Assembly: GCA_015229165.1 (NCBI GenBank)
Contig: JADGCD010000024.1
Location: 1 to 16,331, forward strand
Direction of reading: 5' to 3'
DNA: 16,331 bases
DNA from: Nitrospinota bacterium
GTDB taxonomy: Bacteria > Nitrospinota_A > UBA7883 > JADGGD01
Shown piece by piece: positions 6,653-14,710 of this stretch; position 1 is the stretch's first letter, and each line of letters begins with the position of its first letter. The translations under genes were made by a program, and so were the position numbers. The notes under the pieces are model-generated. The model made no database searches. It was not told the DNA's origin and saw nothing but the letters and a program-made list of their open reading frames with translations.

Positions 6653-7843
6653 TTAGCGGCGTTTCTTTTTGAAGCCGCCGGTGGCCTGGTCGTATTCCTC
6701 GTCCAGCTCCAGTCCGTCGATGTCGGTGGTCTTCTCCCCCCGTTTGGACTTGATCTGGTCGACCCCCCGCTGAACCACCGGTTTCCTCGTGGCGTAGGCG
6801 ACGGCCGTCTCTTCGGTGATCAGCCCCTGCTCGTAGAGTTCGAGGATGGAGTGGTCGAACGTGCGCCAGCCGAAGGGGATGGCGTCGGTGATGATCTCGT
6901 AGAAGGTCTTCCCTTCGGATTCGCCGTTCAGGATCGAGTCCTTGGTGCGCAGGTTGTTTCCCATGATTTCGAAGGCGGCCACCCGCCCGCCCCCTTTCCG
7001 GGGGAGCAGGCGTTGGGAGACGATCCAGCGCAGCGCCTCGGCCAGACGGATGCGGATCAGCTTCTCCTCTTCCAGGTCGAACATGCCGACGACGCGGTTG
7101 ATGGTCTGGCCGGCGTCGACGGTGTGCAGTGTCGACATGACCAGGTGGCCCGTTTCCGACGCGGTGATGCCGATTTCGACGGTCTCGCGGTCGCGGCTTT
7201 CGCCGACGAGGATGACTTTGGGCGCCTGCCGCAGCGCGGCCCGCAGACCGTTGGCGAACGAGTCGAAATCTTTCCCCAACTCCCGTTGGTTGAAGGTCGA
7301 CTTCTTGTGGGGATGCATGTATTCGACCGGGTCTTCGAGGGTGACCACGTGGACCGACTTGGTCTGGTTGATGATGTCCAGCATGGCGGCCAGCGAGGTG
7401 GTTTTACCCGACCCGGTGGCGCCGGTCACCAGCACCAGACCGTTTTTCTCCTCGGAGATTTTGCGGAAAATCTCCGGCAACTTGAGCCCTTCCATGGTCG
7501 GGATGGTGGTCTCCAGCTTTCGCAGGACCAGCGAGTAGGTGTTTCGTTGGGAGAAGACGTTCACGCGGAACCGGGCCCGGTCGCGGACGAAGTAGGAGGT
7601 GTCGGCGGAGCCGTGTTCGACGAGATTCTTGACGAGGCGCCCGTCTTTGCCGAGGATGTTGAGGGCGAGGATTTCGGTCTGGAAGGGAGTCAGCTTGTAA
7701 AGGGGCGGTTCGAGAGGGACGTCCACCAGAACGCCCGACGACTCGACCTGCAACGGTTTCCCCACAGTCAGGTTAAGGTCGGAAACATTTCCGCGCGCGT
7801 CGAGCATCCGCTCGAGGATGTAATCGAGTTCGGCCTGTCGCAT
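6653..7843 (-). CDS. pilT: PilT/PilU-family pilus retraction ATPase (non-canonical)
   Basis: This is a hexameric secretion-type ATPase that would power pilus retraction from the cytoplasmic face of PilC. With the start at 7843 it has 396 residues, somewhat longer than the usual 345-380. Walker A (GATGSGKT) is at 141-148, the Asp box (TLEDPVEYMHP) near 168-178, Walker B (VILVGESRD) at 210-218 with Glu215, and the His box (TGHLVMSTLHT) at 231-241. The canonical PilT retraction motif AIRNLIREGK is missing; the region reads NLRTKDSILNGESEGK instead. A charged tail ends in KKKRR. The frame stays open to 7978, but I chose the ATG at 7843 because AAAGGA lies five bases before it and the family homology begins there. 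It may be PilU or one of several PilT paralogues. The zinc-ribbon gene follows after 12 bases. Confidence 0.9.
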   Translation of the reverse strand: MRQAELDYILERMLDARGNVSDLNLTVGKPLQVESSGVLVDVPLEPPLYKLTPFQTEILALNILGKDGRLVKNLVEHGSADTSYFVRDRARFRVNVFSQRNTYSLVLRKLETTIPTMEGLKLPEIFRKISEEKNGLVLVTGATGSGKTTSLAAMLDIINQTKSVHVVTLEDPVEYMHPHKKSTFNQRELGKDFDSFANGLRAALRQAPKVILVGESRDRETVEIGITASETGHLVMSTLHTVDAGQTINRVVGMFDLEEEKLIRIRLAEALRWIVSQRLLPRKGGGRVAAFEIMGNNLRTKDSILNGESEGKTFYEIITDAIPFGWRTFDHSILELYEQGLITEETAVAYATRKPVVQRGVDQIKSKRGEKTTDIDGLELDEEYDQATGGFKKKRR

Positions 7844-7960
7844 CGCTATCCTTTGTGAAGCGTTCCGGCGCTCCCGGCGCGCCCCCCCGATTGTAATGCC
7901 GGACTTCCGCCGGGCGGCAGGACATTTGCCCGGTGAACCCCCTTCGTAAATAGCAGGATT

Positions 7961-7988
7961 ATTATATCTTACCCGCACCCGAGGGCAA
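7961..7988 (-). promoter_or_regulatory. Putative sigma-70 promoter for the pilT cluster
   Basis: On the minus strand, TTGCCC (7988-7983) is followed after 16 bases by a consensus TATAAT (7966-7961). The -10 box overlaps the TAA stop of the dCTP deaminase gene. Transcription would begin near 7954, giving a pilT leader of about 110 bases. That leader holds GC-rich dyads but no riboswitch that I recognise. Confidence 0.5.
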
Positions 7989-9182
7989 GGGGGCGCCCGT
8001 TTTGATGAAAAGTTTCGAAAGCCGCAACTCCTGGTCGTGATAGTTGGAGCCGATGGCGGCGCCGTAATGGATGAGGGGCGCCGAAGTCATGGCTTCGTAT
8101 TTCATTTTGAAAAGAATCTGACCGTCTTCGATGATGAACGGCACGTCGTGCGGGCGGACTTCCAGCACCGCCTTGGTCCCCCGGATTTCGCCGTGGGCGC
8201 CGTGGCCGAAGCCGGGGTCGAAAAATCCGGCGTAATGGGTGCGCAGCTCGCCGGTTCCGGCGTCGAACTCCACCATTTCGGAGGCGTATTCCAGCGGAAT
8301 CCGGATCCGCTCTTTGGAGGCGAAGATGTAGAACTCCTCGGGTTCCAGAATCAGGCGCCCCCGGCGGGGTGGGTGGAGCGCCTCCCAGTAGTCCTCGGCC
8401 CGGTAGGCGCCGATCCGGTCGAGGTCGAGCGCCTTGCTGTTCTTTTTCGTCTTGTAGCCGATGACCGTGTCGTCGTCGCCGCCGAGGTTGACCCCCATCA
8501 ACAGGCCGTCGGCCCCCAGATGCCGGTCGGGGGCGCCGATGAAGCGTCCCTCACCGTCGCAGAGAAGCTCCCGCTGGTTATAGAGATCCTGCAACTCCTG
8601 CCCCTGCGCGAACTCCAACCGCGACATGATCTCCAGCTCCCGGATCGACGCGCTCATCCCCCCGTCGGTCATGTCGTAAAAGCGGAGCTGATTGAGCCGC
8701 TGGCCGGTGCGGACCTTCACGGTGAAGGAGCGCGGGACCACCTCCATGAAGAGCCCGCCCCGGTAGCCGGGGACGATCTCCTCGAACCGGGCGCAATGGT
8801 CGGTGATGACCCGGGTGAAGATGTCGAGACGCCCGGTGGAGCTTTTGGGGTTGGCCTTGGCCCGGACGTGGGCCGGGAGCGCAAGTCGTTCGTTAAGCGG
8901 TATCAAATAAACGGCGCCCCGTTCGAGAATGGCGCCCTGAGTCAGGTCAACCTCGTACATCGACAGCTCTTCCACCCTCTGGGCGACGGTGTCCGCCTGG
9001 GGGAGGAAGCTGGCCTGAAGCCGATAGGCCTTCGTCCCCAACGACAGGTCGATGGAAGCCGGTTGCACCTGTCCGGCGAGGTCGATCCCCTCGCGGTCGG
9101 CGTACACGGCCCCGTCGCGGATCAACTGGTGGATCCGTTGCGAGGGGAAGACCCCCATGGAGCGTATGGCGGGGCTGGTCAT
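7962..9182 (-). CDS. dcd: Two-domain dCTP deaminase (2'-deoxycytidine 5'-triphosphate deaminase)
   Basis: This enzyme deaminates dCTP to dUTP, the first step of the usual Gram-negative route to dTTP. The protein is about 406 residues, against about 190 for E. coli Dcd, and belongs to the long family with N- and C-terminal DCD domains. The N-terminal half has QPASIDLSLG, ANPKSSTGRLD and EIVPGYRGGLFMEV, corresponding to the substrate-binding KSS-x-GR and catalytic Glu regions. The C-terminal half (from RIRIPLEYASEMVEFD) repeats the dUTPase-like fold. The frame is open to an ATG at 9245, but those first 21 codons use AT-ending codons (ATA, GTA, AGT, ACA, TCA) unlike the rest, and they contain overlapping promoter boxes. 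I therefore place the start at 9182; an ATG at 9158 is also possible. No start has a convincing Shine-Dalgarno. The gene is divergent from ilvB. Confidence 0.9.
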   Translation of the reverse strand: MTSPAIRSMGVFPSQRIHQLIRDGAVYADREGIDLAGQVQPASIDLSLGTKAYRLQASFLPQADTVAQRVEELSMYEVDLTQGAILERGAVYLIPLNERLALPAHVRAKANPKSSTGRLDIFTRVITDHCARFEEIVPGYRGGLFMEVVPRSFTVKVRTGQRLNQLRFYDMTDGGMSASIRELEIMSRLEFAQGQELQDLYNQRELLCDGEGRFIGAPDRHLGADGLLMGVNLGGDDDTVIGYKTKKNSKALDLDRIGAYRAEDYWEALHPPRRGRLILEPEEFYIFASKERIRIPLEYASEMVEFDAGTGELRTHYAGFFDPGFGHGAHGEIRGTKAVLEVRPHDVPFIIEDGQILFKMKYEAMTSAPLIHYGAAIGSNYHDQELRLSKLFIKTGAPLPSGAGKI

Positions 9183-9209
9183 CGGGATATCGGGACGCGC
9201 GGATGATGT

Positions 9210-9238
9210 TTGACTCGGTTCGCCCGATACTATATCAT
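9210..9238 (+). promoter_or_regulatory. Putative sigma-70 promoter for the ilvB operon
   Basis: TTGACT (9210-9215) is followed after 17 bases by TATCAT (9233-9238); each hexamer differs from consensus at one position. Transcription would start near 9245, giving a leader of about 45 bases to the ilvB ATG. That is too short for a classical attenuator, and no leader peptide rich in Val, Leu or Ile is present. Confidence 0.6.
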
Positions 9239-9257
9239 CGTCCATTCTATTTTGAAA
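9229..9257 (-). promoter_or_regulatory. Putative divergent promoter for the dCTP deaminase gene
   Basis: On the minus strand, TTTCAA (9257-9252) is followed after 17 bases by TATAGT (9234-9229), which is preceded by TGA, so it is also an extended -10 type. Transcription would begin near 9222, inside the longest possible reading frame but upstream of the chosen start at 9182. Its -10 overlaps the -10 of the ilvB promoter. Confidence 0.42.
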
Positions 9258-9290
9258 CCTGTGAAGTAACGGTAATCAGGCGGTTTTCTC

Positions 9291-10979
9291 ATGAAAATGT
9301 CCGGCGCCCGTATCCTGGTGGAGTCGCTCAAGAAATTGGGCGTCGACCAGATATTCGGCTATCCGGGAGGGGTCGTCCTTCCCATCTATGACGAACTGTT
9401 CAAGGCGCCCGAGCTGCGCCATTACCTCGTCCGCCACGAGCAGGGGGGAGTACATGCCGCCGATGGGTTCGCCCGGGCCACCGGTCGGGTGGGGGTGGCG
9501 CTGGTCACCTCCGGCCCCGGCGCCACCAACGCCGTCACCGGCATCGCCACCGCCTACATGGACTCGATCCCGCTGGTGGTCTTCACCGGACAGGTGCCGA
9601 CGGCGCTCATCGGCAACGACGCTTTCCAGGAAGCCGACATCATCGGCATCACCCGCCCCTGCGTGAAGCATAGCTATCTCGTGCGGGACGTGAGAGAGCT
9701 GGCCCAGACCATCGCGGAGGCCTTCTATATAGCCTCCACCGGCAAGCCGGGCCCGGTGCTGGTCGATCTGCCGAAGGACGTGGTGACCGAGGAGACCGAG
9801 TTCGTCTGGCCCGAAGCGGTGAGCCTGCGCTCCTACAATCCGAACGTCGTCGCCCACGTCAAGCAGATCGAACGGTTGGCCGACGCGCTGGAGAAAGCCA
9901 AACGGCCGGTGATCTATGTCGGCGGCGGGATGATCGCCGCCAACGGTTCGGCGGAGCTGAAAAAGCTGGCCGAACTGACCAAGGCCCCGGTGACGGAGAC
10001 GCTTATGGGGCTCGGCTCGCTGCCGACCGACCATCCCCTCAACTTGGGCATGCTCGGGATGCACGGGACCTACCGGGCCAACATGGCCATGTCCCACGCC
10101 GATCTGGTGATCGCGCTGGGCGCCCGGTTCGACGACCGGGTGACCGGCAAACTGGACGAGTTCGCCGTCCACGCCACCATCGCCCATGTGGACATTGACC
10201 CGACGGCGATCTCGAAGAACGTCAAGTGCCACATCCCGGTGGTGGGAGACCTGAAGGACGCCCTTGTCAAACTCAACGCCGACCTGAAAAAGCGGAAGGT
10301 CGACTGGAAAGGGAACCGGGCCGACTGGACCGCACAGATCGCCGAGTGGCACGCCGCCAACGCGCTGGCCTATGCGAAGAAGAAAAACGTCATCAAGCCG
10401 CAGTTCGTGCTGGAGACGATCAACGAAATCACCAAGGGGGACGCCATCTACTGCACCGAGGTGGGGCAGAACCAGATGTGGGCCGCCCAGTTCCTGAAGC
10501 TCAACGGCCCCCGGACGTTTTTGACTTCCGGCGGTCTGGGCACCATGGGGTACGGTTTTCCGGCGGCCATCGGCGCACAGGCGGCATTCCCCGCGAAGCG
10601 GGTTTTTGATATCGCCGGCGACGCTTCAATCCAGATGAACATCCAGGAGCTGGGCACCGCCATGCAGTACCGGCTCCCGGTCATCATCGTGATCCTGAAC
10701 AACGGGTTTCTCGGCATGGTCCGGCAGTGGCAGCAGCTCTTCTACGGGAAGCGTTACGCCTACTCCTGCACCGAGTTCCAGCCCGACTTCGTGAAACTGG
10801 CCGAAGCCTACGGCGCTTTCGGTGTGCGGGTCACCAAGCCGGACGAGGTGAAAGGGGCCATCGAAAAGGCGTTGGCCTCGGGACGTCCGGCCATCGTCGA
10901 CTGCGTGGTCGACCGGGAGGAGAACGTCTACCCGATGGTGCCCGCCGGGGCCCCCATCACCAAGATGCTGCTGGCATAG
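9291..10979 (+). CDS. ilvB: Acetolactate synthase large (catalytic) subunit
   Basis: The thiamine-diphosphate-dependent enzyme condenses two pyruvates to acetolactate, or pyruvate and 2-oxobutyrate to acetohydroxybutyrate. This is the first common step to valine, leucine and isoleucine. At 562 residues it is a normal large subunit. The start MKMSGARILVESLKKLGV is typical. The catalytic Glu is Glu50 in RHEQG. The FAD/central domain is at about 190-335. The ThDP/magnesium motif begins GDAS at 443 and ends with NNGFLG at 470-475; GDAS in place of GDGS also occurs in yeast Ilv2. The C-terminal REENVYPMVPAGAPI is conserved. An AGGCGG signal lies before the ATG at 9291. The gene is first in the operon, and ilvN follows after 11 bases. 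Confidence 0.98.
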   Translation: MKMSGARILVESLKKLGVDQIFGYPGGVVLPIYDELFKAPELRHYLVRHEQGGVHAADGFARATGRVGVALVTSGPGATNAVTGIATAYMDSIPLVVFTGQVPTALIGNDAFQEADIIGITRPCVKHSYLVRDVRELAQTIAEAFYIASTGKPGPVLVDLPKDVVTEETEFVWPEAVSLRSYNPNVVAHVKQIERLADALEKAKRPVIYVGGGMIAANGSAELKKLAELTKAPVTETLMGLGSLPTDHPLNLGMLGMHGTYRANMAMSHADLVIALGARFDDRVTGKLDEFAVHATIAHVDIDPTAISKNVKCHIPVVGDLKDALVKLNADLKKRKVDWKGNRADWTAQIAEWHAANALAYAKKKNVIKPQFVLETINEITKGDAIYCTEVGQNQMWAAQFLKLNGPRTFLTSGGLGTMGYGFPAAIGAQAAFPAKRVFDIAGDASIQMNIQELGTAMQYRLPVIIVILNNGFLGMVRQWQQLFYGKRYAYSCTEFQPDFVKLAEAYGAFGVRVTKPDEVKGAIEKALASGRPAIVDCVVDREENVYPMVPAGAPITKMLLA

Positions 10980-10990
10980 GGGAGGGGAGC

Positions 10991-11497
10991 ATGGCCGCAA
11001 AACACCGTCACACCATCTCGGTCCTCGTCGAGAACAAATTCGGCGTTCTCTCGCGTATCGCCGGGCTTTTTTCGGGGCGGGGCTTCAACATCGAGTCGCT
11101 CTCGGTGGCGCCGACGCTGGACGCCACCACCTCCCGGATGACCATCATCACCGTCGGGGACGACAAGATCGTCGAACAGATCACCAAGCAGCTCAACAAG
11201 CTGATCGACGTGATCAAGGTCATCGACTTCACCGGTGACGACCACGACCATGTGGAGCGGGAGATCGTCCTCGTCAAGATCAACGCCGAACCCTCCAACC
11301 GCGCCGAAATCCTGCGCATGGTGGAGATATTCCGGGGGAAGGTGGTCGATGTCTCCCCCAAGACCTATATGATAGAAGTGACCGGCGCCGAGGGGAAGCT
11401 CAACGCCTTCGTCGAGATGATCCGCCCGCTGGGGATTCTCGAAGTGGCCCGGTCGGGCAAAGTGGCCATGTCGCGGGGCAAGAAAAGCCTCACCTGA
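10991..11497 (+). CDS. ilvN: Acetolactate synthase small (regulatory) subunit
   Basis: This subunit binds the large subunit, activates it and confers feedback inhibition by valine. The 168 residues fit the IlvN/IlvH family. An N-terminal ACT domain (about 7-80) has the conserved NKFGVLSRIAGLFSGRGFNI, with Asn33 in the valine-binding region. The C-terminal domain (about 85-160) includes REIVLVKINAE and GILEVARSGKVAMSRG. The ATG at 10991 is preceded by GGAGGGGAGC, the strongest ribosome binding site in the operon. The 11-base gap after ilvB is consistent with coupled production of both subunits. An 81-base gap with a direct repeat separates it from ilvC. Confidence 0.97.
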   Translation: MAAKHRHTISVLVENKFGVLSRIAGLFSGRGFNIESLSVAPTLDATTSRMTIITVGDDKIVEQITKQLNKLIDVIKVIDFTGDDHDHVEREIVLVKINAEPSNRAEILRMVEIFRGKVVDVSPKTYMIEVTGAEGKLNAFVEMIRPLGILEVARSGKVAMSRGKKSLT

Positions 11498-11507
11498 CCG
11501 GCCCCCA

Positions 11508-11564
11508 TACCGCAAACACAGGAACCCGAACAGACGTTCCGCATTCATTACCGCACGCACAGGA
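11508..11564 (+). repeat. Imperfect direct repeat in the ilvN-ilvC gap
   Basis: TACCGCAAACACAGGA (11508-11523) and TACCGCACGCACAGGA (11549-11564) match at 14 of 16 positions and start 41 bases apart. Each ends in AGGA; the second supplies the ilvC ribosome binding site (AGGAGA). Between them GGAAC (11521-11525) and GTTCC (11536-11540) form a short dyad. It may be a local duplication of the translation-start region or a binding site. Confidence 0.55.
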
Positions 11565-11578
11565 GACGAGCAAACCAG

Positions 11579-12583
<1,005 letters not shown>

Positions 12584-12627
12584 GGATGACCGTCACGTCA
12601 CCCGTGCAGAAGGGCAGGGAGTAGGGC

Positions 12628-13278
12628 ATGCGCTTTCCCTTCGCCCCCGACACGTTGCTGTTCGCCCCGGCCCTGATCCTTGCGACCCTCCTGTTCCTGG
12701 CGCTCGGCTGGAACCAAGGGGCGCTGCTCCTCATCGGGCTGACCGGCTTTGTCCTCTATTTCTTCCGCGATCCCGAGCGGATCGCCCCCCCGGGAGACGA
12801 CCTCGTCGTCGCCCCCGCGGACGGGAAAGTCGTCCTCATCGACCGGGCCTACGCCTCCCCCGACCACCCGGAAGGGGCGGTCTGCGTCTCGATCTTCCTG
12901 TCGATTTTCAACGTCCACATTCAGCGGTGCCCGCTGCCGGGGACCGTCATCCGCAAGAGCTACAACAAGGGGAAATTCCTCGCAGCCTGGGACCATAAGG
13001 CAAGCCTCGACAACGAGCAGGCGCTGACCGTCTTTTCCACCCCCATCGGAGTGGTGGGGGTCAAACAAATCGCCGGGCTCATCGCGCGCCGGATCGTGCC
13101 GTGGCTTGCGGTGGGCGATGAAGTCGCCAAAGGGGACCATCTGGGGCTGATCCGGTTCGGCAGCCGGGTCGACCTGATCCTCCCTGCCGGAACCGAGATC
13201 CTCGTCATGATCGGCGACGTGGTGGCGGCCGGCGAGACCGTCATGGCCCGCGTCGGCGTCCCAAAGGGGGCGGAATGA
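12628..13278 (+). CDS. psd: Phosphatidylserine decarboxylase proenzyme, short form
   Basis: This pyruvoyl enzyme converts phosphatidylserine to phosphatidylethanolamine at the inner membrane. The 216 residues fit the short Psd subgroup rather than the roughly 320-residue E. coli enzyme. Two hydrophobic segments (about 9-26 and 30-45) are followed by YFFRDPER. PADGKV (Asp65) and FNVHIQR (His97) are conserved and probably take part in self-cleavage. The cleavage site is RFGSRVD, between Gly178 and Ser179; the new Ser N-terminus becomes the pyruvoyl group, giving beta and alpha chains. The start follows GGGAGTAGGGC. The gene lies 44 bases after ilvC and overlaps pssA by four bases (ATGA), as expected for consecutive steps made together. 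Confidence 0.95.
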   Translation: MRFPFAPDTLLFAPALILATLLFLALGWNQGALLLIGLTGFVLYFFRDPERIAPPGDDLVVAPADGKVVLIDRAYASPDHPEGAVCVSIFLSIFNVHIQRCPLPGTVIRKSYNKGKFLAAWDHKASLDNEQALTVFSTPIGVVGVKQIAGLIARRIVPWLAVGDEVAKGDHLGLIRFGSRVDLILPAGTEILVMIGDVVAAGETVMARVGVPKGAE

Positions 13279-14132
13279 GCGACGAACCGACCAGCGACGA
13301 AAACGGCGCGGCTCCCGGCGAGGAGATCCCCGCCGCCGACGCCGCCTTGCAGGTGGAGCGCGAAGCCCACCGGCTGGGAGTGGTGCGGCGCAAGGGGATA
13401 TACATCGTCCCCAGCCTCATCACCTCCGCCGCGTTCTGCGCCGGGTTCTACGCCATCATCGCCTCCATCAACGGGCAGTTCTACTACGCCGCTTGGGCCA
13501 TCATCGTGGCCATGTTCTTCGACGGCATGGACGGGCGGGTCGCCCGCCTCACCGGCGCCACCTCCCATTTCGGCGTGGAGCTCGACTCCCTGTCGGACCT
13601 GATGAGCTTCGGCGCCGCCCCGGCCATCCTCATGTACAATTGGGTTCTCCAGCCCTACGGCGCCGTCGGTTGGATGGCCGCCTTCCTTTTCACCCTGTGC
13701 GGCGCGCTTAGGCTCGCCCGGTTCAACACGCAGGTGGGCGAGGTGAAGAACAACCGGTTCAAGGGGCTCCCCATCCCCCCTTCGGCGGGTCTGCTGGCCA
13801 CCATCGTCCTCCTGACCCGGGGGGCGCTGGAGGTCGACCGGGCGCCTGCCATCGTCATTGTGGCGCTGGTCTACGTTCTGGCGATCCTGATGGTCAGCTC
13901 CGTTCCCTACCGGAGCTTCAAGAACCTCAACCTTTCCCACAAACGCCCCTTCCACATCCTGATCGGGGTCATCCTCGTGGCCTTCGTCATCGTCCAGTTT
14001 CCCCATATCACCCTGTTCGCCATGGCGGTCACCTACGCCGCCCACGGCCCCATCGAGTGGTATCTGGACAACCGGCGCCTGCCGCTGACGGAGCAGGCCC
14101 GTTCGTTTATCGGCCTCCCCAAAGACGCCTGA
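13275..14132 (+). CDS. pssA: CDP-diacylglycerol-serine O-phosphatidyltransferase
   Basis: This integral membrane enzyme makes phosphatidylserine from CDP-diacylglycerol and serine; Psd then decarboxylates it. It is a member of the CDP-alcohol phosphatidyltransferase family, with the full motif D-x2-DG-x2-AR-x8-G-x3-D-x3-D at residues 83-108 (Asp83, Asp86, Asp104, Asp108). About 285 residues carry six or more hydrophobic segments between about 42 and 265. The first 35 residues are acidic and probably disordered. It resembles the PssA of Bacillus and deltaproteobacteria, not the phospholipase-D-like PssA of E. coli. The start overlaps the psd stop codon by four bases, so translation is probably coupled. 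It is the last gene of the operon: leuA, which often follows in related clusters, is absent. Confidence 0.95.
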   Translation: MSDEPTSDENGAAPGEEIPAADAALQVEREAHRLGVVRRKGIYIVPSLITSAAFCAGFYAIIASINGQFYYAAWAIIVAMFFDGMDGRVARLTGATSHFGVELDSLSDLMSFGAAPAILMYNWVLQPYGAVGWMAAFLFTLCGALRLARFNTQVGEVKNNRFKGLPIPPSAGLLATIVLLTRGALEVDRAPAIVIVALVYVLAILMVSSVPYRSFKNLNLSHKRPFHILIGVILVAFVIVQFPHITLFAMAVTYAAHGPIEWYLDNRRLPLTEQARSFIGLPKDA

Positions 14133-14164
14133 CCCTCCCGACTTCTCCCGGACGAGGGGAGGTC
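14131..14164. terminator. Possible bidirectional terminator between pssA and yqaA-like gene
   Basis: GACC-C-TCCC (14131-14139) can pair with GGGA-GGTC (14157-14164) to give an 8-bp stem with one bulged base and a 17-base loop. It fills the 30-base gap between two convergent genes and includes part of both stop codons. No T-run follows on either strand, so its activity is uncertain. Confidence 0.33.
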
Positions 14165-14606
14165 AGGTGGCGGCCCAGACCAGGGCCGCATAGCGGCCCC
14201 CCTTGCCGACGGACACCAGAGCGAGGAAAAGGGGAAAGGGGGTTCTGAGCATCCCCGCCACGAACGTGAGTGGATCCCCGATCACCGGCGCCCAGGCCAG
14301 CAGGAGGGTCCAGATCCCGTACCGTCCGAACCGGGCCGCCGAACGGTCGATCTGCTCCCGCGTGAAGGGAAACCACTGTCGTCCGACGAACGACAGCAGA
14401 AACGCCCCCAGCCACCAGTTGAGACAGGCGCCCCCCACGTTTCCCGCCGTCGCCGCCCCCCAGAGAATGGCCGGGTCGTGCTCCCCCGAAAGCAGCATGG
14501 CCGCCAGCAACGCCTCCGAAGAAAACGGGAGGATCGTCGCCGCCCCGAAGGAAGCGAGGAAGAGAAGAGGGTAGGCGAACGGGTCCGGGATGGTCACGGC
14601 GATCAT
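14163..14606 (-). CDS. YqaA/DedA-family (SNARE-associated/VTT) small membrane protein
   Basis: This 147-residue inner-membrane protein has about four hydrophobic segments (about 10-40, 47-75, 97-119 and 124-145). The sequence GRYGIWTLLLAWAPVIGDPLT (from residue 94) and the early FGAATILPFSSEALLAA are typical of the YqaA branch of the DedA/VTT superfamily. Members of this superfamily move lipids across the membrane or support membrane homeostasis; the exact role of YqaA proteins is not established. The start at 14606 has no convincing ribosome binding site. A GTG four codons in (14597) is an alternative. It is convergent with pssA and divergent from mgtE, so it is probably a single-gene unit. 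Confidence 0.85.
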   Translation of the reverse strand: MIAVTIPDPFAYPLLFLASFGAATILPFSSEALLAAMLLSGEHDPAILWGAATAGNVGGACLNWWLGAFLLSFVGRQWFPFTREQIDRSAARFGRYGIWTLLLAWAPVIGDPLTFVAGMLRTPFPLFLALVSVGKGGRYAALVWAAT

Positions 14607-14643
14607 TCTAACGGAAAACAGACCAAATCGCCCCGATCCGGTG

Positions 14644-14672
14644 CTGACAGGGGGGGGGTTCTGGGGTAGTAT
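14644..14672 (+). promoter_or_regulatory. Putative sigma-70 promoter for mgtE with a G9 spacer
   Basis: CTGACA (14644-14649) and TAGTAT (14667-14672) are separated by exactly 17 bases. The spacer begins with nine consecutive G (14650-14658). Transcription would begin near 14680, leaving a leader of about 31 bases with AGGCGG before the ATG. This leader is too short for a magnesium riboswitch. Confidence 0.5.
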
Positions 14673-14710
14673 GCCCCATTCCGGGAAACGTATCGCAAAA
14701 GGCGGGCGCC

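Noticed and set aside
6149..7858. Long plus-strand open frame opposite pilT and the zinc-ribbon gene
   Set aside because: Same kind of antisense frame: no motif, no ribosome binding site, and it spans two genuine genes.
7844..7978. 45-codon upstream extension of pilT
   Set aside because: It would overlap the end of dcd and the predicted -10 box; the ATG at 7843 has a good ribosome binding site and matches where the homology begins.
9183..9245. 21-codon upstream extension of the dCTP deaminase
   Set aside because: The codons are AT-ending, unlike the rest of the gene, and the stretch contains two promoter -10 elements. It cannot be fully excluded because no start has a clear ribosome binding site.
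9239..9290. Attenuator with a leader peptide before ilvB
   Set aside because: The leader is about 45 bases, with no run of Val, Leu or Ile codons and no terminator-like hairpin.
12586..12624. 12-codon ATG-to-TAG frame between ilvC and psd
   Set aside because: It is too short to judge, has no recognisable content, and probably arises by chance around the psd ribosome binding site.
14673..14710. Magnesium riboswitch before mgtE
   Set aside because: The predicted leader is only about 31 bases; known magnesium riboswitches need well over 100.
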